Part shown: positions 1 to 7,453 of the stretch, in pieces
How the letters are laid out: every line of letters begins with the position of its first letter
How positions within the stretch are numbered: position 1 is the first letter of the stretch
Source: a bacterium
GTDB taxonomy: Bacteria; Vulcanimicrobiota; JABDET01
Direction: 5' to 3'
DNA: 62,201 bases
NCBI GenBank assembly: GCA_021817145.1
Contig: JAKAVV010000015.1
Location: 1 to 62,201, forward strand
Notes under the pieces: generated by a model
Databases searched by the model: none
The model's input: only the letters and a program-made list of their open reading frames with translations
What the model was told of the DNA's origin: nothing
Translations under genes and position numbers: made by a program

Positions 1-764
1 CCCACAAGAACAGAGTTTCCTTTTTCTTGGGTAAATCCAACAGGAGTAACTTCCCTTTCTGTTGTTTCACCTTTGCCATCCTGATAAAAAAGTTTAATCT
101 GATTGTGAGTTAAAAAAGCTTTTTCAACAACTGAGAATTCATTCGGAAGTTTAAAGGCGCGCGCATTAGGTGAAAGAACAGCAGATGTTCTGGCTCTAAA
201 TTCTTCCCAACTTGTTTCCCATTTTTGCGGGAATTCTTCAATGCAGCGGCAGAAAAGATGAAAACATGCTTTTGCATCATTAAGGGCTCGATGAGCTTTT
301 TCAGATTGGAATCCGAATGTTCGAGTTAAAAATTCGAGGCGGTGGTTAGAAAGTTTTGGGAATAAAGATTTAGCTAAAAGGCAGGAGTCCACTACTGCGG
401 CTAAATGAAAGGAATATTCTTCCTCTTTGACGGCTTTCAGCAGAAAAGCTAAATCAAAAGTGGCGTTGTGAGCAAGAGGAATACTATTGGAAAAAAAAGG
501 CAATATGTCAGGAAGAAGGGTTTTAATAAAAGGTTCATCTTTTAATAATTCTTCCCGGATTCCGTTTACCCGGAAAGCTTCTTGAGAAATAGGGATCCCA
601 GGATTTACTAAATGTTCGAATGTGCTGAGGATTTCTTTGTCCTTGAAGAGGACGATTCCTATTTCGACAATTTCATCCTGAATTGGGTCCATTCCCGTTG
701 TTTCGAAATCCAAAGCCGCAAGGGTAATTGATTTTAAAGGAGCCTTTTCATCGATTTGTGTCAT
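1..764 (-). CDS. DnaQ-like 3'-5' exonuclease with C-terminal WYL-like domain (partial, runs off left edge)
   Basis: The reading frame opens at the ATG complementary to 762-764 and stays open to base 1, so the C-terminus is missing. Residues about 15-180 form a DEDDh exonuclease domain: ALDFETTGMD (Exo I), HNATFDLAFL (Exo II) and HRALNDAKA (Exo III with the catalytic His and Asp). After a linker, the last visible residues (AFLTHNQIKLFYQDGKG, then EREVTPVGF and VLVG) look like the start of a WYL domain, a ligand/nucleic-acid-sensing fold of transcription regulators. The exonuclease family degrades DNA or RNA 3'-5' (polymerase III epsilon proofreading or repair). It diverges from the coiled-coil gene at 910. 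The exonuclease call is firm; the WYL call rests on about 45 residues and is tentative. Confidence 0.85.
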   Translation of the reverse strand, partial: MTQIDEKAPLKSITLAALDFETTGMDPIQDEIVEIGIVLFKDKEILSTFEHLVNPGIPISQEAFRVNGIREELLKDEPFIKTLLPDILPFFSNSIPLAHNATFDLAFLLKAVKEEEYSFHLAAVVDSCLLAKSLFPKLSNHRLEFLTRTFGFQSEKAHRALNDAKACFHLFCRCIEEFPQKWETSWEEFRARTSAVLSPNARAFKLPNEFSVVEKAFLTHNQIKLFYQDGKGETTEREVTPVGFTQEKGNSVLV

Positions 765-822
765 GAGTTATTGAGTACTTTCTTTATTTTTTTTAAAAAT
801 CTTGCTCTGGATGACCTTATTT

Positions 823-854
823 TTGACACTTTTTTGACACCCCTGTGTTAGACT
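823..854 (+). promoter_or_regulatory. Twin TTGACA boxes with extended -10 (resembles recA promoter)
   Basis: TTGACA occurs at 823-828 and 834-839, one helical turn (11 bp) apart, followed 9 bp later by an extended -10 (TG at 846-847, TAGACT at 849-854). The same arrangement, with 21 of 32 bases identical, lies upstream of recA at 29320-29351. It points toward the gene at 910, leaving a leader of about 50 nt. An alternative promoter for the same gene, TTGATT-17 bp-TATAAT, is visible at 865-893 but would place the transcript start inside the ribosome binding site. Confidence 0.45.
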
Positions 855-909
855 AGAAAAAAGATTGATTTTAGTCTTAAAATTTGGTATAATTAAGGAG
901 GTAAAGGAC

Positions 910-1272
910 ATGGCATTAAAAGATGAAAGTTTGGAAACGCGGGTGACCAAAGTGGAAGATGAAGTGGAAGTCTTGAAAGGTTTAGTGAAACAGATTTTAT
1001 TGGAATTGCACAGCTTCCGGCAAGAGGTCTTTGCTCAGTTCGAGAAAATAGATAAAAGGTTTGAGAAAATAGATGATCGCTTTGAGAAAATAGACGAACG
1101 ATTTGAGAAAATAGATGCTCGATTCGAACGATTAGATGATCGGTTCGAGAAAATAAATGCTCGATTCGACTTTGTTCATAATCGAATGGACACCTGGTTG
1201 AAATGGGTGTTTGGATTTATGTTTACAAGCTGGTTTACCCTTATGATTTCTATTTGGATAAAGGTGAAATAG
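910..1272 (+). CDS. Coiled-coil protein with heptad repeats and C-terminal membrane anchor
   Basis: 120 residues. The start at 910 is chosen because AAGGAGG at 895-901 sits 8 bp upstream; the in-frame start at 865 lies inside promoter-like sequence. Residues about 1-40 are charged helix; residues 44-85 are six tandem heptads of the form FEKIDxR (21-bp DNA repeats at 1039-1164); the last 25 residues are a single hydrophobic segment (WVFGFMFTSWFTLMISIWI), so it is probably tail-anchored in the inner membrane. The pattern resembles short Bdr-like or DUF1640-like coiled-coil proteins. Function is unknown. The promoter region resembles that of recA, so co-regulation with DNA repair is possible but unproven. 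Confidence 0.8.
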   Translation: MALKDESLETRVTKVEDEVEVLKGLVKQILLELHSFRQEVFAQFEKIDKRFEKIDDRFEKIDERFEKIDARFERLDDRFEKINARFDFVHNRMDTWLKWVFGFMFTSWFTLMISIWIKVK

Positions 1273-1307
1273 GGGAAGAAATAAAGAGAGTGGATACAGC
1301 AGCAGTC

Positions 1308-2351
1308 TTAAGGGGAGATAGATTTTTTAGACAGCTCTTTTTTAATCCTTTTTACGATCCCTGGACCTTCATAAATTAGTCCTGTATAGAGTTGGACAAG
1401 AGATGCGCCAGCTTTTATCTTTTCTACTGCATCTTCACTTGTAAAAATGCCGCCGCATCCAATCAGATGGGTTTTTTTTTCTGTTTTTTGAACGATATAT
1501 CGGATGATTTCTGTTGATCGATTTTTTATGGGCTTTCCACTTATTCCTCCTTCAGAGGGGAGTCCAGCAGAAACTTCTGTTCGCGAAAGGGTGGTATTTG
1601 TGGCAATAATCCCCGCTGCCTTCGTTTCTCTTATCACTGTAAGAATTGAATCTATTTCTTGAAAAGTTAAATCAGGAGAGATTTTAACAAGAATGGGTTT
1701 AGGGCCATTTTGGGCTTTTGAGGAAAGTTCTGTGTTTTTTTTCTGGATGGTATTTAGAAGTGTGGATAAATTTTCTTCTTTTTGCAGCTCTCTTAAGCCT
1801 GGAGTATTGGGGGAGCTGACATTGATAACGAAATAATCTCCATAAGGATATAAAATTTTGAAGCTGGATAGATAGTCTTCTGATGCGTTTTCAATTGGTG
1901 TTATTTTAGATTTTCCAATATTAATTCCAACAGGGATGTCGAGTTTGATCTTTTTTAATCTTTCGGCCACTGCTGCTGCCCCATCATTATTAAATCCAAG
2001 ATGATTCCAGACAGCTTTTGAATCTGGGATTCGTTTAATTCTAGGTTTTGGATTTCCTGGCTGTGGATGAAAAGTGATGGTGCCAATTTCAACAAACCCA
2101 AAACCGAGAAGTGAAAGGGCTTCAAGGTAATGAGCGTTTTTGTCGAAACCAGCAGCAAGTCCAACAGGATTGTGAAAGGTGAGTCCAAAGGCTTTAACTT
2201 CTAAAGAAGGGGTTTCGTAATGAAAAAGCGAGCTTAAGATTTTTCTGCCGCCTGAGGATTTTAAGATGTTCAGCAGGGAAAGAGAAATATGATGAGCAGT
2301 TTCAGCTTCAAGAGTAAAAAGAAGAGGTCTGATAAGTGTCTTATAGATCAC
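1308..2351 (-). CDS. pyrD: Dihydroorotate dehydrogenase (quinone), class 2
   Basis: 347 residues, the usual class 2 length. It oxidises dihydroorotate to orotate with FMN and passes electrons to membrane quinone (pyrimidine biosynthesis). The N-terminal helical extension typical of class 2 (LIRPLLFTLEAETAHH) precedes the barrel. Visible motifs include GLAAGFDKNA, GFVEIGTIT, NHLGFNNDGA, the substrate/catalytic segment NVSSPNTPGLRELQ with the class 2 serine, ISPDLT, ATNTTLSR, GLSG-equivalent EGGISGKP and the FMN phosphate-binding IGCGGI and GASLVQLYTGLIYEGP. It lies 35 bp downstream of the exported-protein gene at 2387 and is probably co-transcribed with it. Confidence 0.95.
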   Translation of the reverse strand: MIYKTLIRPLLFTLEAETAHHISLSLLNILKSSGGRKILSSLFHYETPSLEVKAFGLTFHNPVGLAAGFDKNAHYLEALSLLGFGFVEIGTITFHPQPGNPKPRIKRIPDSKAVWNHLGFNNDGAAAVAERLKKIKLDIPVGINIGKSKITPIENASEDYLSSFKILYPYGDYFVINVSSPNTPGLRELQKEENLSTLLNTIQKKNTELSSKAQNGPKPILVKISPDLTFQEIDSILTVIRETKAAGIIATNTTLSRTEVSAGLPSEGGISGKPIKNRSTEIIRYIVQKTEKKTHLIGCGGIFTSEDAVEKIKAGASLVQLYTGLIYEGPGIVKRIKKELSKKSISP

Positions 2352-2386
2352 TGCGCAGTCATTTTTGGAGAGGTATGAGCATCAAT

Positions 2387-3502
2387 TTAATAAATTGGAG
2401 GTGGAAGCGAAGATTTTTCTCTAGAGGGGAGGCTCCCAATGAAAAGTCCATTTTTATTTTGAAAGGAATACCTCTTTCCATTTCCTGAAAGTCGGAATAC
2501 ACCGAGGAGAACATTCTGTAGATTTTTCAGCGGATGAACTTTAAAGTTATCGGTTTGGCGAGCATAGAAAAAAGAGATTCTAGCCAGCTTTAAGTTCAGC
2601 AGCGCGAATACCGCAATTTTTCCGTTTTCTGATAAATATGGATAAAGATAGGGAGTTCTTGAGTTTTCTAGAATCCAAGTTTTCCCAGAAAGTGTATCTT
2701 TAATAATAGTTTGACGGATTCCATTGGGGCGAAGAGCAAAATAAAGAATTCTATGATTTGCAGCGGCAAAGCCGCCATAAGCTTTTGCAGTATCTAAGTG
2801 CGTTATTTTACCATTATCAAAATGATAAAGGTTCACTTTTTCCCCTTTTTGAGCAGCGATGAATCCTTCGGATCCAGAGACAATCCACCATGACTTTACG
2901 TTTCCCAACTGCTTGAATGTTTTTCCAATATTCCAGGTTTTAGAAAAAAAATTTGAGGAATTTGGATGTGATAGATTGAGTTTAGCAACTGCGTTTGACA
3001 ACCAGTACCCTTTTGAGTCATAAAAATAACCTTGGGCAATAAAATTTCCATCTCGATAACCAAGGAAAATCTGAGCTCTGAATCCAGGTTTTCCCTTGGT
3101 GTGCTTGAAAAGTATCTTGATTTTTCCGCTTTGGAGGTTTACTTTGAGAAATTCTGTTCCATATTGGGAAATAATGACAGCTATTTTCCCTTTCCGATCA
3201 ACAGCAATATTATCGATGTCTGAAACAGGAAGAAGAACGGATTTAATCCCTAGGATTCTGTTGTATGTATCGAATTTGAAGATGCGCAAAATCCAGACAT
3301 CTCCTTTGATTCTTAATTTTAAACTGTTAACCTTTTCAAGTCCAACTCCAACCTTTCCATTCTCTGAAAAAGTTGCCATTTTAAACCGAGAAAAATCAAC
3401 GCCATAGCGCGCTAAGTAAGAGCTGTTATATTCTATTTGGGCCGCTGCTGCGCATGTCTGTAAAAAAATTAGAATGAATACAGCAGATAAGATTTTACGC
3501 AT
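2387..3502 (-). CDS. Exported protein of unknown function, beta-propeller-like
   Basis: 371 residues. The second ATG (complement of 3500-3502) is preferred because GTGAGGA lies 6 bp before it, whereas it abuts the first ATG at 3508. A Sec signal peptide (RKILSAVFILIFLQTCAAAAQ) gives a periplasmic or surface protein. The mature part has repeated short units built on SENGKVGVG, DRKGKIAVI, LSENGKIAVF and LSGNGKRYSF, the spacing expected of TolB/WD-like propeller blades, with no catalytic motif that I recognise. A TATAAT-like -10 is visible on the minus strand near 3546-3551. Probably in an operon with pyrD. Confidence 0.75.
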   Translation of the reverse strand: MRKILSAVFILIFLQTCAAAAQIEYNSSYLARYGVDFSRFKMATFSENGKVGVGLEKVNSLKLRIKGDVWILRIFKFDTYNRILGIKSVLLPVSDIDNIAVDRKGKIAVIISQYGTEFLKVNLQSGKIKILFKHTKGKPGFRAQIFLGYRDGNFIAQGYFYDSKGYWLSNAVAKLNLSHPNSSNFFSKTWNIGKTFKQLGNVKSWWIVSGSEGFIAAQKGEKVNLYHFDNGKITHLDTAKAYGGFAAANHRILYFALRPNGIRQTIIKDTLSGKTWILENSRTPYLYPYLSENGKIAVFALLNLKLARISFFYARQTDNFKVHPLKNLQNVLLGVFRLSGNGKRYSFQNKNGLFIGSLPSREKSSLPPPIY

Positions 3503-3626
3503 AACCATTCCTCACATGCTTGTGTATTTTTTGTCTTTCAACGATTATAGTTCTCAATTCTTCTAGAAAGAAGATTTTTCCCCTCCTAAACCACACCTTT
3601 ATGGAAGAATTAAGATCGTCTTTTTA

Positions 3627-3657
3627 AGAAAAAGAGCTTCCGACTAGTGGAAGCTCT
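3627..3657 (-). terminator. Rho-independent terminator of the 3684 gene
   Basis: On the minus strand the sequence forms AGAGCTTCC - ACTAGTC - GGAAGCTCT (9-bp perfect stem, 3633-3657) followed by TTTTCTT, 27 bp after the stop codon of the EF-hand protein gene. Confidence 0.85.
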
Positions 3658-3683
3658 TGTAAGTAATTTTATGATGGTTTAGA

Positions 3684-4931
3684 TTAAGGTTTGTTTTTAA
3701 TAACCTCCATAACATTGGGATACCAGTCCCACATAGCATATTTCTCCCCATTTCTAATAAACCAGCTCTTCATATCTGGATTTTTCGTGATGTGGATTGC
3801 AGTGATACCAAGTGACTGCACTGATTTCAGTTCACCTGGGTCAACTTTTGCGTTATCATTTTTATCCTGCCATACATAAAGTCCTTTTAGTTCATTTCCT
3901 GTGAGAGTGCCTGTATGATTTTTATTCAGGAGTGAGAGTTTTTGGTATCCGTTAGCAAATCCTCCAACAGTCCCAAACATACAGGTTCCGTTAACGTGAG
4001 TCATGGAACAATTGCCTAGAGTTGGGTCAACAAGAATACCATCACTAGGTCCAACCCATTCCATAATCACTGGGAACCCATCTCCTAAAAAGTCAAACAA
4101 CACTAAGTTGTTTGCATACAAATGATCGGGATGAGGGAGCCACTGCCCTCCTGAAGCCTCTAGCTTTCCGTTTCCACTCATATTTAAAACCAATGGGCTG
4201 GCCACAAAATTCGTTTGGAGTGTATATTGATTCTTTGCGGCGATGATGCCAGAAGTTTTAACAGTTACTGCGCTGTGGACTAAAGAATGACCTGAAAGAG
4301 AAAGAGCTGCTTGATTTTTTGAGTTCACTGTGAATTTTCCACTAAAGTTGTAAGAAGTAGAGTTTTCGGACTGGGTGATGCTTTGAATATATCCGCGCCC
4401 CCAAGGAGTGTTGTTGCTCGTGCCATTCGAGACGTTTGAATCTATTGCATTCAACATTCCTCCAAAATATCCATTTACGTTTACATTTTGAGCGCAGTTA
4501 GAGGGAAGATATCCGCCAGGGTATTGGTCTTCTGTGGGGACAACACAAGGATAAGTGGTTACTGTTAAGGATTCTTGTGGAGGAGAATTTGAATTATTCA
4601 GATACCGCAGGTCTTGTGGACTTAAATAAGTTGAAAATTCTGATGCTGTGATAACCCCTGTTTTTGAATATAAACTCTCTAGTTGATTGACTGCATTTTG
4701 AAGATCAGTAGCTTCATAACCCCATGTAAGAGTATTTGACCAGGGATCAGCGATATTGGTGGCTGTAGCTGAAAAGGAGTTAAAGTTAAAAACTGGTGTA
4801 ACCCTTTGGTTGATCGTAGTATTAATATTCCTTCTTCCATACCCTCCTGTTCCAGCCATGGCTGGCCCGAAAGACAGCGCAGTCAGCAGCAAGACTGCGA
4901 TAAATCGTGTAAATCGCTTAATTTTACTCAT
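3684..4931 (-). CDS. Secreted protein with C-terminal EF-hand/haemolysin-type calcium domain
   Basis: 415 residues from the ATG complementary to 4929-4931, which has GGGAGG 9 bp upstream; the upstream in-frame start at 4976 lacks one. A signal peptide (RFIAVLLLTALSFGPAMAG) is followed by an Asn/Ser/Thr-rich region without known family. The last 120 residues read like the domain that precedes RTX regions in large haemolysin-type proteins: LFDFLGDG, DGILVDP, FGTVGGFANGYQKLSLLNKN, then VWQDKNDNAKVDPGELKS (EF-hand-like loop DxNDNxxxDxxE at 356-367) and LGITAIHI. No RTX nonapeptides are present. Its promoter region carries the motif shared with the aspartyl/PDZ, GH76-like and aromatic-repeat genes. 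Role: probably calcium-binding surface protein; the partner is unknown. Confidence 0.75.
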   Translation of the reverse strand: MSKIKRFTRFIAVLLLTALSFGPAMAGTGGYGRRNINTTINQRVTPVFNFNSFSATATNIADPWSNTLTWGYEATDLQNAVNQLESLYSKTGVITASEFSTYLSPQDLRYLNNSNSPPQESLTVTTYPCVVPTEDQYPGGYLPSNCAQNVNVNGYFGGMLNAIDSNVSNGTSNNTPWGRGYIQSITQSENSTSYNFSGKFTVNSKNQAALSLSGHSLVHSAVTVKTSGIIAAKNQYTLQTNFVASPLVLNMSGNGKLEASGGQWLPHPDHLYANNLVLFDFLGDGFPVIMEWVGPSDGILVDPTLGNCSMTHVNGTCMFGTVGGFANGYQKLSLLNKNHTGTLTGNELKGLYVWQDKNDNAKVDPGELKSVQSLGITAIHITKNPDMKSWFIRNGEKYAMWDWYPNVMEVIKNKP

Positions 4932-4994
4932 AAAGCAAAACCTCCCTTTTAAAGTTATCTCAATAATATTATACACTACTGTTAAGGGGAGTGT

Positions 4995-5058
4995 GTTAAC
5001 AAATTATTAACAATTGTAAATTTTCCTTCACAAAGATGTAAATTTTCCTTTACAATTT
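4995..5058. promoter_or_regulatory. Operator-like motif copy 1 (ATTAACAATTGTAAATTTT)
   Basis: Between the divergent genes at 4931 and 5098 lie GTTAACAAATTATT (4995-5008), ATTAACAATTGTAAATTTT (5006-5024), a second TGTAAATTTTCCTT (5037-5050; first copy 5015-5028, 22 bp apart) and the inverted half TTTACAATTT (5049-5058). Closely matching sequences occur only upstream of three other predicted surface-protein genes (24868-24890 and 42092-42131). Likely a binding site for a shared regulator of the 3684 gene; it could also affect the gene at 5098. Confidence 0.55.
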
Positions 5059-5097
5059 CTTTATTTTTCGAAGGGCTAACTTGAAGTTAGCCGAATA

Positions 5098-6783
5098 ATG
5101 ATGCCAATTATTATGATGACTTTTCTTTATTATTTTTTTCTATGTGTTCTATTTGTCATCTGCATTTTGAAAGTTGTGCATTTAACTCAGCCTGCTCTTC
5201 TTCCTCTTTTGATTGGCAAATGGGAAGTTTTTTCTTTTTGGCTTCTTTTATGTTGGTTTCTGGCCGCCTTATTTTTTTTCGTTTCTACTTATTTCAAGAG
5301 GTCAAATCTTATCTCAAAAAAGACAATCATGGTATTAGGATTAATTTTTCTAATAGGGTTTTACTTAAGGGCTTTTGCTGCTCCCCATACAGAGAGATTG
5401 TATTTTGATGAAGATATTTATTTGAATATTGCGCAGAATATCCAATCAAATAATCAGGCGCTTGCCTGTAATAATGGATATATTCGATTTGGCAGGCTCC
5501 ACTGTTTAGAGCCTATCCTTAATAAAGAACCTGATGGATGGTCCTTTTTATTGAGTCTTGCCTTGAACTTCGCTAGACCAGAAAAAGCGGGAAGATGGCT
5601 GGACATTTTTTTAAGTTCGTTCAGCATTTTGTTGGTTTTTCTTATTGGCAGAGAGTTTCTTGGAGAAAGGGGAGGATTATGGGCTGCTTTTATTTATGCT
5701 CTGATGCCTATTCCTATTAAATGGGCTCCAACGATTGAGCCTGATACAGCTTTTACTTTTTTCTTGCTTTTTTCATTTTGGATCAGCGTGCTTCAAACAA
5801 AAGGCATGAAACTTGGATATTTATTGTTTCCCCTTTTAGCTTTTACTGTTCAGTTCAGGCCTGAGGGTGTTTTGTGTCTCCCTATCATTTTATTTGTTTT
5901 ATGGGTGGATGACAAAGGATTTTTTAAAGAACGAATTAATCTTTTCTTTTCAGGTTTATTTTCGATTTTGTTGATACCCTATGGAATTCATTTGTTTTCA
6001 GCAAAAGCGCACCATTGGGGGAGTAAAGGACCAGTTTTTTCAACGCAGTACTTTTTTTATAATTTATTGACAAATCTCAGATTTTTTGTTCAGCCATTCA
6101 GGTTCCCTACGATTGACATTTTTTTATGCGCCTTAGGGTTTATTTATTTGTATCAATTTAGAACATGGAAAAGCAAAGGGCTTTTTTGTGGGCTGGTTCT
6201 CTGGTTTATTCTGTTTTTTTCGATTTATCTTTTTTTCTATGCAGGCAGTTATAATTATGGAGTTGATATTCGGTTCAGTCTTTCTATTCATCCTGTTTTA
6301 GCTGTTTTTTCGTCTGCAGGGGTTTTATTTTTGCTGGAATGGTTTGATAAAAAAGATTTCAATTTTACTCCTGTTATGGCAGGTCTGCTTTTCACTTTTC
6401 TGCTTTTAGAGCTCCCTCGAATCTCGATCATTGGGCAGCAGGGATGGCAAGCTAGAGCGGATCACAATTTTATCACAGCTTTAGCCCGTACTCTTCCCGA
6501 AAACACAGTCGTTTTTACTCATGATCCTTCAGAACTCATGGCTGCTGGTATTGGAGGTATTCAGACTTTTAGATTAGATTCATCGTATCTTGTTCAGCTT
6601 CTAAAAGAAAGAGAGATTCCTTATTTTTATTTTGATGCTTGGTGTTCTACTCCTGAATTTAAAGATCAGTGTAATAAGATATTGGCAAAATTTAAATTAA
6701 AACCTGTGGCAGAAAATAAAGTTCAGAATCAAAATATGGTTCAAAAATTGGTTTTGTATAAAATACTTGGAGTCCGCAAATAA
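5098..6783 (+). CDS. GT39-type (ArnT/PMT-like) membrane glycosyltransferase
   Basis: 561 residues with about 12 hydrophobic segments. Family members move a sugar from a polyprenyl-phosphate carrier to a protein or lipid on the outer face of the inner membrane. The first periplasmic loop holds the acidic catalytic signature LYFDEDIYLNIAQ (acidic residues 104-106), followed by DGWSFLLSLAL and GREFLGERGGLWAAFIYALMPIPIKWA, typical of the PMT_2 fold. The C-terminal about 120 residues form a soluble periplasmic part. No clear ribosome binding site precedes the ATG at 5098 and several Met codons follow, so the start is uncertain. The next gene encodes a GT2 enzyme that could make the lipid-linked donor. 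Confidence 0.85.
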   Translation: MMPIIMMTFLYYFFLCVLFVICILKVVHLTQPALLPLLIGKWEVFSFWLLLCWFLAALFFFVSTYFKRSNLISKKTIMVLGLIFLIGFYLRAFAAPHTERLYFDEDIYLNIAQNIQSNNQALACNNGYIRFGRLHCLEPILNKEPDGWSFLLSLALNFARPEKAGRWLDIFLSSFSILLVFLIGREFLGERGGLWAAFIYALMPIPIKWAPTIEPDTAFTFFLLFSFWISVLQTKGMKLGYLLFPLLAFTVQFRPEGVLCLPIILFVLWVDDKGFFKERINLFFSGLFSILLIPYGIHLFSAKAHHWGSKGPVFSTQYFFYNLLTNLRFFVQPFRFPTIDIFLCALGFIYLYQFRTWKSKGLFCGLVLWFILFFSIYLFFYAGSYNYGVDIRFSLSIHPVLAVFSSAGVLFLLEWFDKKDFNFTPVMAGLLFTFLLLELPRISIIGQQGWQARADHNFITALARTLPENTVVFTHDPSELMAAGIGGIQTFRLDSSYLVQLLKEREIPYFYFDAWCSTPEFKDQCNKILAKFKLKPVAENKVQNQNMVQKLVLYKILGVRK

Positions 6784-6784
6784 C

Positions 6785-7453
6785 ATGGAGAAAATTAGCC
6801 TTGTTATCCCTGTCTTTAATGAAGCAGAAAATTTAAACTATTTGCTGCCTCAAATACCTCGTTTTATTGATGAGACAATTGTCGTAGACAGCTGGTCAGA
6901 AGATAAAACCGTTGAAGTGGCTCAATCTCATGGAGTTAAAATTGTTTTTGCTAAGAGAGGAAAAGGTGCTGCTCTTCGTGCTGGAATGAAGGAAGCTTCA
7001 GGAGATATTGTGATTACGATGGATGGGGACTGCTCACAGCTTCTTGATGATTTATCTCGTTTTGCCGCAGCAGTTCAATCCGGGAACCATATTGTGATTG
7101 GTTCAAGGTTTTTAAAAGGGGGAGGCAGTGAAGAGATTACTCCTTTTCGCAAATCTGGCATTTTTTTATTTAGAACCATGATCAATTCGCTGTGGAAAAC
7201 GAACTTTACAGACGTCAACTATGGGTACAGAGCTTTTAAGAAAGAGGTTATTCCTCTCCTGGAGTTAACAGCAGATGGGTTTGATCTGGATGTGGAACTG
7301 GTTATTCATGCTGCTAAAAAAAAGATTAAAATCTTAGAAATTCCCTGTTACGAAAAAAAAAGAGCTTATGGGAAAGCGAAGCTTGGGGCGATTAAAGATG
7401 GTTGGCTTCTTTTTTTTCGGATTTTGAGGGAGATGTTTTGTTCGGTGGAATAA
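6785..7453 (+). CDS. Family 2 glycosyltransferase, dolichyl/polyprenyl-phosphate sugar synthase-like
   Basis: 222 residues. GT-A fold enzyme expected to charge polyprenyl phosphate with a sugar from a nucleotide sugar at the cytoplasmic membrane face. Motifs: SLVIPVFNEAENL, TIVVDSWSEDKT, AKRGKGAALRAGM, the metal-binding IVITMDGDCSQL (DxD-type), IGSRFLKGG, and the GYRAFKKEV acceptor region. ATG at 6785 is chosen (GGAG at 6769-6772); a TTG at 6767 would overlap the upstream gene. It starts one base after the stop of the GT39 gene, so the pair is an operon: lipid-linked donor synthesis plus transfer. Its 3' end overlaps the convergent gene at 7392 by 62 bp. Confidence 0.88.
   Translation: MEKISLVIPVFNEAENLNYLLPQIPRFIDETIVVDSWSEDKTVEVAQSHGVKIVFAKRGKGAALRAGMKEASGDIVITMDGDCSQLLDDLSRFAAAVQSGNHIVIGSRFLKGGGSEEITPFRKSGIFLFRTMINSLWKTNFTDVNYGYRAFKKEVIPLLELTADGFDLDVELVIHAAKKKIKILEIPCYEKKRAYGKAKLGAIKDGWLLFFRILREMFCSVE

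Noticed and set aside
1039-1164. Phage tail fibre or chromosome-segregation coiled coil
   Set aside because: The protein is only 120 residues with a tail anchor, and no phage or segregation genes are adjacent.
7392-7453. Regulatory antisense overlap between the convergent glycosyltransferase genes
   Set aside because: A 62-bp tail overlap is visible, but both reading frames need these bases and nothing else supports a regulatory role.
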